A stretch of DNA of 64,000 bases from NCBI RefSeq assembly GCF_000512695.2, contig NZ_AZRW02000034.1, forward strand, positions 1 through 64,000, in the 5' to 3' direction. How positions within the stretch are numbered: the stretch's first letter is position 1; each line of letters opens with the position of its first letter. Source of the stretch: Pseudomonas sp. QTF5. Lineage in GTDB: Bacteria; Pseudomonadota; Gammaproteobacteria; Pseudomonadales; Pseudomonadaceae. Made by a program: the position numbers and the translations under genes. The notes below the pieces were generated by a model. It was not told where the DNA came from. It ran no database searches and saw nothing but the letters and a program-made list of their open reading frames with translations. Positions 27,672-35,189 of this stretch are shown piece after piece.

Positions 27672-28040
27672 TCAGATACCCCAGAGAATCTGCACACCCC
27701 AGACGAAGTAAGCGAACATCGCAACGCCGCATACTGCCTGGAAAAGGAAACGTACTGCAGTCGCGGACTTGCCCAGCGCCATTGGCGTCAGGTAGTCGGT
27801 CGCGATGGTCCACATGCCGACCCAGGCGTGAGCGCCCAGGGCCACCAGGGCCAGCAGACTGAAGATACGCATCCAGTTGCTTGCGAACAGTTCGTGCCAT
27901 TGGGCGTAGCCAATGCCGGGGTTCGCAACGAGGTATCCGATCAGGAAAATGAAATAAGCCGCGAGAACAACCGCAGACACACGCTGTGCCATCCAGTCAT
28001 AGAGGCCCGAACGCGAAAGGTTTGTAACGCTGGTTACCAT
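27672..28040 (-). CDS. sdhD: Succinate dehydrogenase membrane anchor subunit
   Basis: A 122-residue protein with three predicted helices. The N-terminal SGLYDWMAQRVSAVVLAAYF contains the Arg and Trp near the quinone site, and HAWVGMWTIATDYL supplies the haem-ligand His region. The ATG at 28040 has GGAG seven bases before it. It overlaps the end of sdhC by a few bases. Confidence 0.94.
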   Translation of the reverse strand: MVTSVTNLSRSGLYDWMAQRVSAVVLAAYFIFLIGYLVANPGIGYAQWHELFASNWMRIFSLLALVALGAHAWVGMWTIATDYLTPMALGKSATAVRFLFQAVCGVAMFAYFVWGVQILWGI

Positions 28041-28408
28041 ATCCAAACTCCTGCCAGAACGATCAACACCACGGATACGGCGACGATAATTTTCGAGCCC
28101 AGGCGGCCGCCTTCCAGCGTCTCACCGATGCCCATATCCATGATCAAATGGCGCACACCGGCTACCAGGTGATACAGAAGAGCGGACAGGAGGCCCCATG
28201 CTACGAACTTGGCCAGCGGGCTGGTCAAGCATGCCTTCACATCGGCAAAACCTTCCTCGGAACCCAGAGACTTGCCCAATGCATACAGCATGAAGCCAAG
28301 GCCCAGGAAGAGGATGATGCCGGAAACACGGTGAAGGAACGACGTAACGCCGGTGATGGGGAGTTTGATGGTCCTTAGGTCTAGGTTTACAGGTCGTTGG
28401 CTTTTCAC
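28034..28408 (-). CDS. sdhC: Succinate dehydrogenase cytochrome b556 subunit
   Basis: A 124-residue protein if the GTG at 28408 is used, giving a start of MKSQRPVNLDLRTIKLPITG as in the family. Three helices follow, with SFLHRVSGIILF (quinone-site Ser and Arg) and HLVAGVRHLIMDMG (haem ligand His). Longer in-frame starts exist but add a non-conserved leader. It is the first gene of the nine-gene TCA operon and lies about 130 bases from the likely promoter. Confidence 0.93.
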   Translation of the reverse strand: MKSQRPVNLDLRTIKLPITGVTSFLHRVSGIILFLGLGFMLYALGKSLGSEEGFADVKACLTSPLAKFVAWGLLSALLYHLVAGVRHLIMDMGIGETLEGGRLGSKIIVAVSVVLIVLAGVWIW

Positions 28409-28542
28409 GGCTTTTTTTTCACACTGAAGAGCCCCTAACAATCAGGGCAAAGTTGTTGGGGAGTGCACTGGTCAGGTAACCACCACCCAGGGATGCGACC
28501 CCCAATAAAGCTGGCCCAAAAGCCCCTGGCGGTCGGTGGCCG

Positions 28543-28571
28543 AGTATAGACAGTTAGGCTACTAATGACAA
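28543..28571 (-). promoter_or_regulatory. Likely sigma70 promoter of the sdh-suc operon
   Basis: On the minus strand TTGTCA and TATACT are separated by 17 bases, close to the sigma70 consensus, upstream of sdhC. Confidence 0.65.
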
Positions 28572-28685
28572 CGCGTTCACCTTCCCCTAATAGCTGATTG
28601 CACAAGAGAGATAAAAGGCGTAAATGGCAGTCAATTTCGAGGAAAAAGTCCGGTTAAAGCCTTCTGGAGCAAGACTTTAGGCAAA

Positions 28686-28713
28686 TTGACATTCGAATTT
28701 ATCTCACTATAGT
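28686..28713 (+). promoter_or_regulatory. Likely sigma70 promoter of gltA
   Basis: A perfect TTGACA is followed after 16 bases by TATAGT. The gltA ATG is about 60 bases further on, after AGGAGG. Confidence 0.7.
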
Positions 28714-28771
28714 GGTGCGGGCCCTGCGTGGGGGGTCTGTCTGATGATTTCAAGCATAAATAGGAGGCCAC

Positions 28772-30061
28772 ATGGCTGACAAAAAAGCGCAGTTGATCAT
28801 CGAGGGCGCAGCCCCCGTCGAGCTGCCCATTTTAACCGGCACCGTTGGTCCCGATGTTATCGACGTTCGGGGCCTGACGGCCACGGGCCGTTTCACCTTT
28901 GACCCTGGTTTCATGTCGACTGCCTCTTGCGAGTCGAAGATCACCTATATCGACGGCGACAACGGCATTCTGCTGCACCGCGGCTACCCGATCGAACAGC
29001 TGGCTGAAAAGTCGGACTACCTGGAAACCTGCTACCTGCTGCTCAACGGCGAATTGCCGACCGCAGAGCAGAAGGCCCAGTTCGTCGGCACCGTGAAGAA
29101 CCACACCATGGTTCACGAGCAGTTGAAGACCTTCTTCAACGGCTTCCGTCGCGACGCCCACCCGATGGCCGTCATGTGCGGCGTAGTGGGCGCCCTCTCG
29201 GCCTTCTACCACGACTCCCTCGACATCAATAACCCGCAGCATCGCGAAATCTCCGCGATCCGCCTGGTTGCCAAGATGCCGACCCTGGCCGCAATGGTTT
29301 ACAAGTACTCCATGGGCCAACCCATGATGTACCCGCGCAACGACCTGTCGTACGCGGAAAACTTCCTGCACATGATGTTCAACACCCCGTGCGAGATCAA
29401 ACCGATCAGCCCGGTACTCGCCAAGGCCATGGACCGGATCTTCATCCTCCATGCCGACCACGAGCAGAACGCATCGACTTCTACCGTACGTCTGGCCGGT
29501 TCGTCGGGTGCCAACCCGTTCGCCTGTATCGCCGCCGGTATCGCTGCACTGTGGGGCCCTGCCCACGGCGGTGCGAACGAAGCCGTTCTGACCATGCTTG
29601 ACGAGATTGGCGATGTTTCGAACATCGACAAGTACATCGCCAAGGCCAAGGACAAGAACGATCCGTTCAAATTGATGGGCTTCGGTCACCGGGTTTACAA
29701 AAACCGCGACCCACGCGCCACCGTCATGAAGCAGACCTGCGACGAAGTACTGAAAGAACTGGGCATCACCAACGATCCGCAACTCGAACTGGCCATGCGC
29801 CTGGAAGAGATCGCACTGACTGACCCGTATTTCATCGAACGCTCGCTGTACCCGAACGTCGACTTCTACTCGGGGATCATTCTCAAGGCGATCGGTATTC
29901 CAACCAGCATGTTCACCGTGATCTTCGCCCTGGCGCGGACCGTCGGCTGGATTTCCCACTGGAAAGAAATGCTCTCCAGCCCGTACAAGATCGGCCGTCC
30001 GCGCCAGTTGTACACTGGCTATGAGTCGCGTGATATCACCAAGCTGGAAGACCGCGAATAA
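28772..30061 (+). CDS. gltA: Citrate synthase, type II
   Basis: A 429-residue protein, the length of the NADH-sensitive hexameric citrate synthases of gammaproteobacteria. The catalytic residues appear as LHADHEQNAST (His near 264), FGHRVYKNRDPRA (His near 305) and NVDFYSGI (Asp near 362). It condenses oxaloacetate and acetyl-CoA at the entry to the TCA cycle. AGGAGG precedes the ATG. It is transcribed away from sdhC and ends in a terminator. Confidence 0.98.
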   Translation: MADKKAQLIIEGAAPVELPILTGTVGPDVIDVRGLTATGRFTFDPGFMSTASCESKITYIDGDNGILLHRGYPIEQLAEKSDYLETCYLLLNGELPTAEQKAQFVGTVKNHTMVHEQLKTFFNGFRRDAHPMAVMCGVVGALSAFYHDSLDINNPQHREISAIRLVAKMPTLAAMVYKYSMGQPMMYPRNDLSYAENFLHMMFNTPCEIKPISPVLAKAMDRIFILHADHEQNASTSTVRLAGSSGANPFACIAAGIAALWGPAHGGANEAVLTMLDEIGDVSNIDKYIAKAKDKNDPFKLMGFGHRVYKNRDPRATVMKQTCDEVLKELGITNDPQLELAMRLEEIALTDPYFIERSLYPNVDFYSGIILKAIGIPTSMFTVIFALARTVGWISHWKEMLSSPYKIGRPRQLYTGYESRDITKLEDRE

Positions 30062-30098
30062 GACCTGTCTTGCGATAATGTCTTGAGCTGTACCGGGA

Positions 30099-30128
30099 AC
30101 GGCCTCTATCTAGATAGGGGCCGTTTTT
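30099..30128 (+). terminator. Terminator of gltA
   Basis: AACGGCC and GGCCGTT flank a self-complementary CTATCTAGATAG core, followed by TTTTG. It lies about 40 bases past the stop. Confidence 0.8.
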
Positions 30129-30165
30129 GTTTGTGGGCCTTGCGGGCCTTCCCGGCTCTTTGGTT

Positions 30166-30227
30166 GTGTACATATCCGTTTCTGCGGTTACGGCTTCTAT
30201 TGGTTTCGCTTTTACAGCGAGTCACTT
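30166..30227 (+). repeat. Left arm of a ~62-bp imperfect inverted repeat
   Basis: It begins GTGTACATATCCGTTTCTGC and ends ACAGCGAGTCACTT. A matching inverted copy lies 1.3 kb away, with only a few differences. Beyond the arm the element continues with GTCACTTTGGAAAAGCCCCA and other short palindromes to about 30440. Confidence 0.8.
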
Positions 30228-30496
30228 TGGAAAAGCCCCAAAGTAACCAAAAGGCTTCTGCCCCTTTCGTTCGGTGCCTCGCCTAGGCTCGGCATGCCCT
30301 CGCTCCGGTCCTGCTCCGTGGGCCCGCCGCGATCGGCCATCCATGGCCGTGCGCGGCTAACCCGGCATCCATGCCGGGTTGCCCACTACGCAGAACCTCC
30401 TCTCGGCCTCTCGAGGGGGCGGTGCATCAAGATCAAAAGCTGCAGGCGAGCTAACGCTCGGCCTGTTGAATGGTGAAAAGCGCAGCGATACGCCTT

Positions 30497-30525
30497 GTGG
30501 GAGCTGGCTTGCCTGCGATAGCGAC
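30497..30525. repeat. REP-like palindrome variant
   Basis: TTGTGGGAGCTGGCTTGCCT followed by GCGATAGCG is the other common Pseudomonas palindrome variant. It lies beside the truncated end of the intron. Confidence 0.5.
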
Positions 30526-30569
30526 CTGACAGCCGACCAATCTTCCCCGGATGTACCCAGTCCAACTGT

Positions 30570-31171
30570 TCTGCTCAGTCGAGCGATCAAAAGGTCATGA
30601 TCAACGCGATCGAAGAACTGTTCCAGATCGACGTCCACCACAATGTCCCGCCCCGAGTGAATGTAGTGCTGCGCCGCCAGTACCGCTTGGTGAGCGCTGC
30701 GACCGGGACGAAAACCATAGCTATGATCACTGAATCCCGGTCCAGCAGAGGCTGTAAAACCTGTAACAGCGCCTGCTGGATCAGTCTGTCCGTCACCGGC
30801 GGGATGCCCAGCTTGCGCTCGCCGCCCTCCGGTTTGGGGATCAGAACTCTACGCACCGGGCTTGGCCGGTACGTCCCCGCCAGCAACTGCGTCCGTATCA
30901 CGGGCCAGGTCGTTCTCAGATGCTCGACCGTCTCGTCGATCCCAAGACCGTCGACGCCCGCAGCACCTTTGTTTGACCGGACTCGCTTAAGCGCCAGTTG
31001 CAGGTTCTCTCTTGTCAGGGCTTCTTGCAGAAGCCCTGACCCCATGTGGTTCAGGTCATGGCGCGGACAACCAGCTTCATCGCTGGACGCTTCGCGTCGG
31101 GTTTCACCCGTCGCAGCTCCGTCCCGCCCCGATTTCCCGGGCATCTGATGCAAGGCCTGTTGTATCGCCAT
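30570..31171 (-). pseudogene. ltrA: Group II intron reverse transcriptase/maturase, frameshifted and truncated
   Basis: The frame opens after an AGGAG with MAIQQALHQMPGKSG and shows RT landmarks: SNKGAAGVDG, YRPSPVRRVLIPKPEGGERKLGIPPVTDRLIQQALLQVLQPLLD. Near 30732 one base appears to be lost (GATTCAGTG where GATTTCAGTG would restore the frame). Reading resumes in the next frame as HSYGFRPGRSAHQAV and DIVVDVDLEQFFDRVDHDLL. Similarity ends soon after, before the catalytic YADD motif, so both a frameshift and a 3' truncation inactivate it. Confidence 0.85.
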
Positions 31172-31548
31172 GGTGAACCTCACTCCTTCTCGTTCGGCCC
31201 TTCGCTGCAACGCAGCTACTACGACCTCTGCTGACTTCTCGCTCCGGCTTGCGCCGTCGCCCTTTCAGGCATGAGGCGAGATCTCCCCAGGTAAGAACGC
31301 CATCCTTCACCGCACAACCGCCGCATTTACGTCCCCGGCACTTTGGCCACAAGAGCTTCGCAGACACTTGGCTGCTCGCCCTGACCGGTGACGCCTCAGA
31401 TGCGATTCGTGTACCTCGGCTCGCGGTTTATGCTCCACGCTTCCTTCCCACACTCGGTCGCCCTCATGCAGTTGCGCTTCGCTTCATTCGCTGTGGCCAG
31501 CTCAAGAGAGGACTTTCACCTCTAGGATGGCGCCCATGCTGGGCGCAC
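30570..31548 (-). mobile_element. Truncated group II intron
   Basis: The intron 5' end reads GTGCGCCCAGCATGGGCGCC on the minus strand, a typical GUGYG start, directly after the exon sequence GCGAGTCACTT. About 380 bases of ribozyme domains I-III come first and lead into a maturase reading frame. The maturase stops matching at about 30570. Everything after it (domains V-VI and the 3' splice site) is missing, so the element cannot splice or move by itself. Confidence 0.8.
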
Positions 31549-31610
31549 AAGTGACTCGCTGTAAGAGCGAAACCGTAGGCGGCCATAACCGCAGAAACGG
31601 ATATGTACAC
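31549..31610 (-). repeat. Right arm of the inverted repeat, interrupted by the intron
   Basis: Read on the minus strand it matches the left arm from GTGTACATATCCGTTTCTGC to GCGAGTCACTT, where the intron begins. The part that continues past this point in the left copy is absent here. Confidence 0.8.
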
Positions 31611-31638
31611 CATCAAAAATCCCGGTCGGCTATCAGAC

Positions 31639-31666
31639 CGCCTTCGCGGGCAAGCCTCGCTCCTAC
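31639..31666. repeat. REP-like palindrome variant
   Basis: CCTTCGCGGGCAAGCCTCGC followed by TCCTACA, the GGAGCGAGGCTTGCC variant, present singly. Confidence 0.6.
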
Positions 31667-31685
31667 AGGGCGATAACCGCCCAAT

Positions 31686-31722
31686 AAAAAATGCCCCAAT
31701 CTCTCGACCGGGGCATTCGTTT
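31686..31722 (-). terminator. Terminator of yjcH-actP
   Basis: AATGCCCCGG pairs with a GGGGCATT around an 11-base loop, followed by TTTTT on the minus strand. Confidence 0.8.
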
Positions 31723-31745
31723 TAACGCGGCTATATATAGAAGCC

Positions 31746-33404
31746 TTAGTGCGAAACCGCCCCACTCGCCCCCAACCCAGTCTGCGAACGAACAAACTGC
31801 GGGAAGAACAGCGCACGTTCGTTCACACCCTCGGCCGACTTATCGGTGATCGAGAAGAACCAGATCCCGACAAAAGCGATGGCCATGGAGAACAGCGCCG
31901 GGTATTCATACGGGAAGATCGCCTTCTCGTGACCCAGTATCTGCACCCAAATGGTTGGCCCCAACACCATCAAGCCAACAGCACTGATCAGACCCAGCCA
32001 GCCGCCGATCATCGCACCGCGCGTCGTCAGCTTCTTCCAGTACATCGAAAGCAGCAGCACCGGGAAGTTGCAGCTCGCCGCGATGGAGAACGCCAGGCCC
32101 ACCATGAACGCGATGTTCTGTTTCTCGAACAGAATCCCCAGACCGATCGCCAGCACCGCCAGGGCGATGGTGGTGATTTTCGAGACGCGGATCTCGTCCT
32201 TCTCGTTGGCCTTGCCCTTCTTGATCACGCTGGCATACAGGTCATGGGACACCGCCGAAGCACCGGCCAGGGTCAGACCAGCAACCACCGCCAGGATGGT
32301 TGCGAACGCCACCGCCGAGATGAAGCCCAGGAAGATACTGCCACCCACCGCGTTGGCCAAATGCACCGCCGCCATGTTGTTGCCGCCCAACAGCGCGCCG
32401 GCCGCATCTTTGAAGGCCGGGTTGGTGCTGACCAGCAGGATCGCGCCGAAGCCGATGATGAAGGTCAGAATGTAGAAGTAGCCAATGAAGCCGGTTGCAT
32501 ACAGCACGCTTTTACGCGCTTCTTTAGCGTCACTCACGGTGAAGAAACGCATCAGAATGTGTGGCAAGCCAGCGGTACCGAACATCAACGCCAGGCCCAG
32601 GGAGAACGCCGAGACCGGATCTTTCACCAGGCCGCCCGGGCTCATGATCGCTTCACCTTTAGGGTGAACCTTGATCGCCTCGGAGAACAGCGCATTGAAG
32701 TCGAAGTTGACGTGCTTCATCACCATCAGCGCCATGAACGAGGCACCGGACAGCAACAACACCGCCTTGATGATCTGTACCCAAGTGGTCGCCAGCATGC
32801 CGCCGAACAGCACGTACAGGCACATCAGGATCCCCACCAGGATCACCGCAACGTGGTAGTCCAGACCGAACAACAGCTGAATCAGCTTGCCGGCACCAAC
32901 CATTTGCGCGATCAGGTAAAACGCCACCACTACCAGCGAACCGCAGGCCGACAGCGAGCGGATCTGGGTCTGCCCCAGCCGATAGGACGCCACGTCGGCA
33001 AAGGTGTACTTGCCCAGGTTGCGCAGGCGCTCGGCGATCAGGAACAGAATGATCGGCCAGCCCACCAGGAAGCCGATCGAGTAGATCAGGCCGTCGTAGC
33101 CAGAGGTGAACACCAGGGCGGAAATACCCAGGAAGGACGCCGCGGACATGTAATCACCGGCAATCGCCAGACCGTTCTGGAAACCGGTGATCTTGCCGCC
33201 CGCCGCATAGTAGTCGGCGGCCGAGTTGTTTTTCTTGGAAGCCCAGTAAGTGATATATAAAGTCGCGCCGACGAACGCCACAAACATCAGGATCGCCGCG
33301 ACGTTCAGGGGTTGTTTGGTCACTGCACCGGTCAAGGCGTCAGCCGCCCAGGCGCCAGGTGCGAACGCTGCGATGCTCAATAGAGCCATTAGACGCCGGA
33401 TCAT
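31746..33404 (-). CDS. actP: Cation/acetate symporter ActP
   Basis: A 552-residue sodium:solute symporter with a signal-like N-terminus (LLSIAAFAPGAWAADALTG) and about thirteen membrane helices, the standard ActP form. NNSAADYYAAGGKITGFQNGLAIAGDYMSAASFLG is diagnostic. It imports acetate and short carboxylates. The long frame that continues upstream reads through the DUF485 gene in another frame; the ATG at 33404 is correct because it overlaps the yjcH stop (ATGA) and has GGAGG before it. Confidence 0.95.
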   Translation of the reverse strand: MIRRLMALLSIAAFAPGAWAADALTGAVTKQPLNVAAILMFVAFVGATLYITYWASKKNNSAADYYAAGGKITGFQNGLAIAGDYMSAASFLGISALVFTSGYDGLIYSIGFLVGWPIILFLIAERLRNLGKYTFADVASYRLGQTQIRSLSACGSLVVVAFYLIAQMVGAGKLIQLLFGLDYHVAVILVGILMCLYVLFGGMLATTWVQIIKAVLLLSGASFMALMVMKHVNFDFNALFSEAIKVHPKGEAIMSPGGLVKDPVSAFSLGLALMFGTAGLPHILMRFFTVSDAKEARKSVLYATGFIGYFYILTFIIGFGAILLVSTNPAFKDAAGALLGGNNMAAVHLANAVGGSIFLGFISAVAFATILAVVAGLTLAGASAVSHDLYASVIKKGKANEKDEIRVSKITTIALAVLAIGLGILFEKQNIAFMVGLAFSIAASCNFPVLLLSMYWKKLTTRGAMIGGWLGLISAVGLMVLGPTIWVQILGHEKAIFPYEYPALFSMAIAFVGIWFFSITDKSAEGVNERALFFPQFVRSQTGLGASGAVSH

Positions 33405-33712
33405 TGCTGAGCCTCCTTGAGAATCGCATTGTTCAAGTCGTCGAATTCGCCGTTGGCGCGTCGCACGTAGATGCCCGTCAGGATAAAGGCCGAGACAATC
33501 AGCCCGACACCGATCGGAATGCCCAAGGTAATCGAAGACTCGGGGCTGATTTTCGCGCCCAGAATATGCGGCCCGTAGGCAATCAGAAGGATGAATCCGG
33601 AGTACAGCCCAAGCATGATCGCTGAAAGAATCCAGGCGAATCGTTCTCTCTTGCTGACCAGCTCTTTGAAACGCGAGCTGTTTTGAATCGAGAGGTAAAT
33701 GCTGTCGTTCAT
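33401..33712 (-). CDS. yjcH: DUF485 membrane protein YjcH
   Basis: A 103-residue protein with two hydrophobic helices (ILSAIMLGLYSGFILLIAYG and ITLGIPIGVGLIVSAFILTG) and the family phrase ELVSKRERFAWIL. It is the usual partner of ActP, overlapping it by four bases. GAGGA lies eight bases before the ATG, with an A-rich ATAAAAACAATG in between. Confidence 0.92.
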   Translation of the reverse strand: MNDSIYLSIQNSSRFKELVSKRERFAWILSAIMLGLYSGFILLIAYGPHILGAKISPESSITLGIPIGVGLIVSAFILTGIYVRRANGEFDDLNNAILKEAQQ

Positions 33713-33842
33713 TGTTTTTATCCTCGCAGCACAGATTTAGTTGGAACGGTATCCACTCTATGCGGCTGCCGGACAGGTTCCAGACGACCTTAGTATTAGA
33801 ACGACATGACAGAGTCGCCATTTTTCAGCATGCATCAAACAA

Positions 33843-33933
33843 TGTGGGAGCGGGCTTGCTCGCGAAGGCGGAGTGTCAGCCAACATCGATGCTGAATGAC
33901 ACACCGCTTTCGCGAGCAAGCCCGCTCCCACAT
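33843..33933. repeat. REP pair
   Basis: Two inverted REP copies about 40 bases apart, upstream of yjcH. Confidence 0.9.
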
Positions 33934-33945
33934 AAAAAAAAAGCA

Positions 33946-33979
33946 AAAGGCCCCTTGGCATTTATGCCAAGGGGCCTTT
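33946..33979 (-). terminator. Terminator of the betaine/choline-binding protein gene
   Basis: AAAGGCCCCTTGGCA pairs exactly with TGCCAAGGGGCCTTT around TTTA (15-bp stem), followed on the minus strand by a run of nine T. Confidence 0.9.
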
Positions 33980-34009
33980 AGAGGTACTGACTAGACGCTT
34001 CAGGTCAAA

Positions 34010-34861
34010 TCATTTGGTCCAGTCGGCAACGCGCTCCGGGTGTTTAGCCACCCAATCCTTCGCTGCGGCTTCAGGCTTGGCGCCGTCCTGAATCGCCAAC
34101 ATGACCTCGCCGATTTCGTCTTTCGACGCCCACTGGAAGTTCTTCAGGAACTTCGCAACTTCCGGCGCTTTGGTTGCCAGTTCTTTACTGCCGATACTGT
34201 TCACGGTTTCAGCTGCGCCATAAACGCCTTTTGGATCTTCCAGGAAGCGCAGTTTCCACTTGGCGAACATCCAGTGCGGCACCCAACCGGTGACGGCAAT
34301 GGATTCGTTTTTCTTCTCGGCACGGGTCAGCTCGGCAATCATGCCGGCGCCGGAACTGGCCTTGAGCGTGTAGCCGTCCAGGCCATAGTCCTTGATCGCC
34401 TGCTCGGATTTGAGCATCACGCCTGAACCGGCGTCGATGCCGACGATGCGATTTTTGAAGCTGTCGTCGGTTTTCAGATCGGCAATAGACTTGGCTTTGA
34501 CGTACTCCGGCACGATCAGGCCGATTTTCGCATCCTTGAAGTTCGGGCCGTAATCGACGACCTGATCCTTGTTCTTGGTCCAGTATTCACCGTGAGTCAC
34601 GGGCAGCCACGCCGACAGCATGGCGTCGAGTTTGCCAGTGGCCACGCCCTGCCACATGATCCCGGTGGCAACCGCTTGCAGCTTCACGTCATAACCGAGT
34701 TTCTGCCGGATCACCTCGGCAGCCACGTTGGTCGTGGCGACACTGTCCGACCAGCCATCTACATAACCGATCGTCACTGCCTTGCCTTCAGCGCTGGCCA
34801 CCGTAGAACTGATCGCCAGCACCAAAGCGGCACCTGCGCCCAAGAGTCGTCGCATCTTCAT
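34010..34861 (-). CDS. Glycine betaine/choline-type ABC transporter substrate-binding protein
   Basis: A 283-residue protein with a signal peptide (LLGAGAALVLAISSTVASA, cleavage about residue 23) and an OpuAC-type binding domain. Signatures include VTIGYVDGWSDSVATTNVAAEVI, MWQGVATGKLDAMLSAWLP and VTGWVPHWMFAKWKLRFLEDP; the Trp residues would form the aromatic cage for a quaternary amine. The start follows GGGGAAG. No permease or ATPase gene is beside it, so it is an orphan that must work with a transporter encoded elsewhere, as several such proteins do in pseudomonads. Confidence 0.9.
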   Translation of the reverse strand: MKMRRLLGAGAALVLAISSTVASAEGKAVTIGYVDGWSDSVATTNVAAEVIRQKLGYDVKLQAVATGIMWQGVATGKLDAMLSAWLPVTHGEYWTKNKDQVVDYGPNFKDAKIGLIVPEYVKAKSIADLKTDDSFKNRIVGIDAGSGVMLKSEQAIKDYGLDGYTLKASSGAGMIAELTRAEKKNESIAVTGWVPHWMFAKWKLRFLEDPKGVYGAAETVNSIGSKELATKAPEVAKFLKNFQWASKDEIGEVMLAIQDGAKPEAAAKDWVAKHPERVADWTK

Positions 34862-35189
34862 CGTTACTTCCCCGAAAGTGCTGCGCTCGACGGATGCCGA
34901 GCCGCTCAACGTATTGTTATGGTGCACAGCGCCCCCATCACGCCTCACTGCAAACTCGTTCAAACATCAGCGGAGTACTGACGATTGGATGATCAACCTG
35001 ACGCCCAGGACGACCTGCTCTACCAGCGACCTCAAGGCATCGAGAAACGACATCAGAAGGCCATTAATTGCAACCGTCGCAAATCCATCCGCCACCCCGC
35101 CCAAACTTTGCATGTCAAAATCATGCAGGCCACCAAGCGCGGGACAAATGCAGGTAACATGCGCGGCTTTGTTCCCAGACGGCCTGACC
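34862..35189. other. Divergent gap between the betaine-binding protein and GH17 genes
   Basis: This 328-bp region has no clear gene. A minus-strand ORF from 35113 to 34967 would encode about 48 residues with a hydrophobic helix (VAINGLLMSFLDALRSLVEQ), but it lacks a ribosome site. An open frame in line with the GH17 gene extends upstream, also without a good start. Confidence 0.4.

Larger units (their letters stand above)
28442..28771. other. Divergent control region between sdhC and gltA
   Basis: This 330-bp region drives the TCA operon one way and citrate synthase the other. Both core promoters are listed separately and lie about 115 bases apart, pointing away from each other. No ORF in it is credible. 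Confidence 0.7.

Noticed and set aside
25995..28172. A 725-codon plus-strand open frame opposite sdhA and sdhD
   Set aside because: Antisense to clear succinate dehydrogenase genes, with no motif or ribosome site.
30083..30286. Plus-strand ORF downstream of gltA
   Set aside because: It spans the gltA terminator and the repeat arm and has no ribosome site or conserved feature.
33405..33821. N-terminal extension of ActP
   Set aside because: It runs through the yjcH gene in another frame. The overlap of the yjcH stop with the actP ATG gives the true start.
34782..35189. Long N-terminal extension of the GH17 protein
   Set aside because: The extension overlaps the start of the divergent betaine-binding protein gene, has no ribosome site and no family similarity; the protein begins naturally at its anchor helix.
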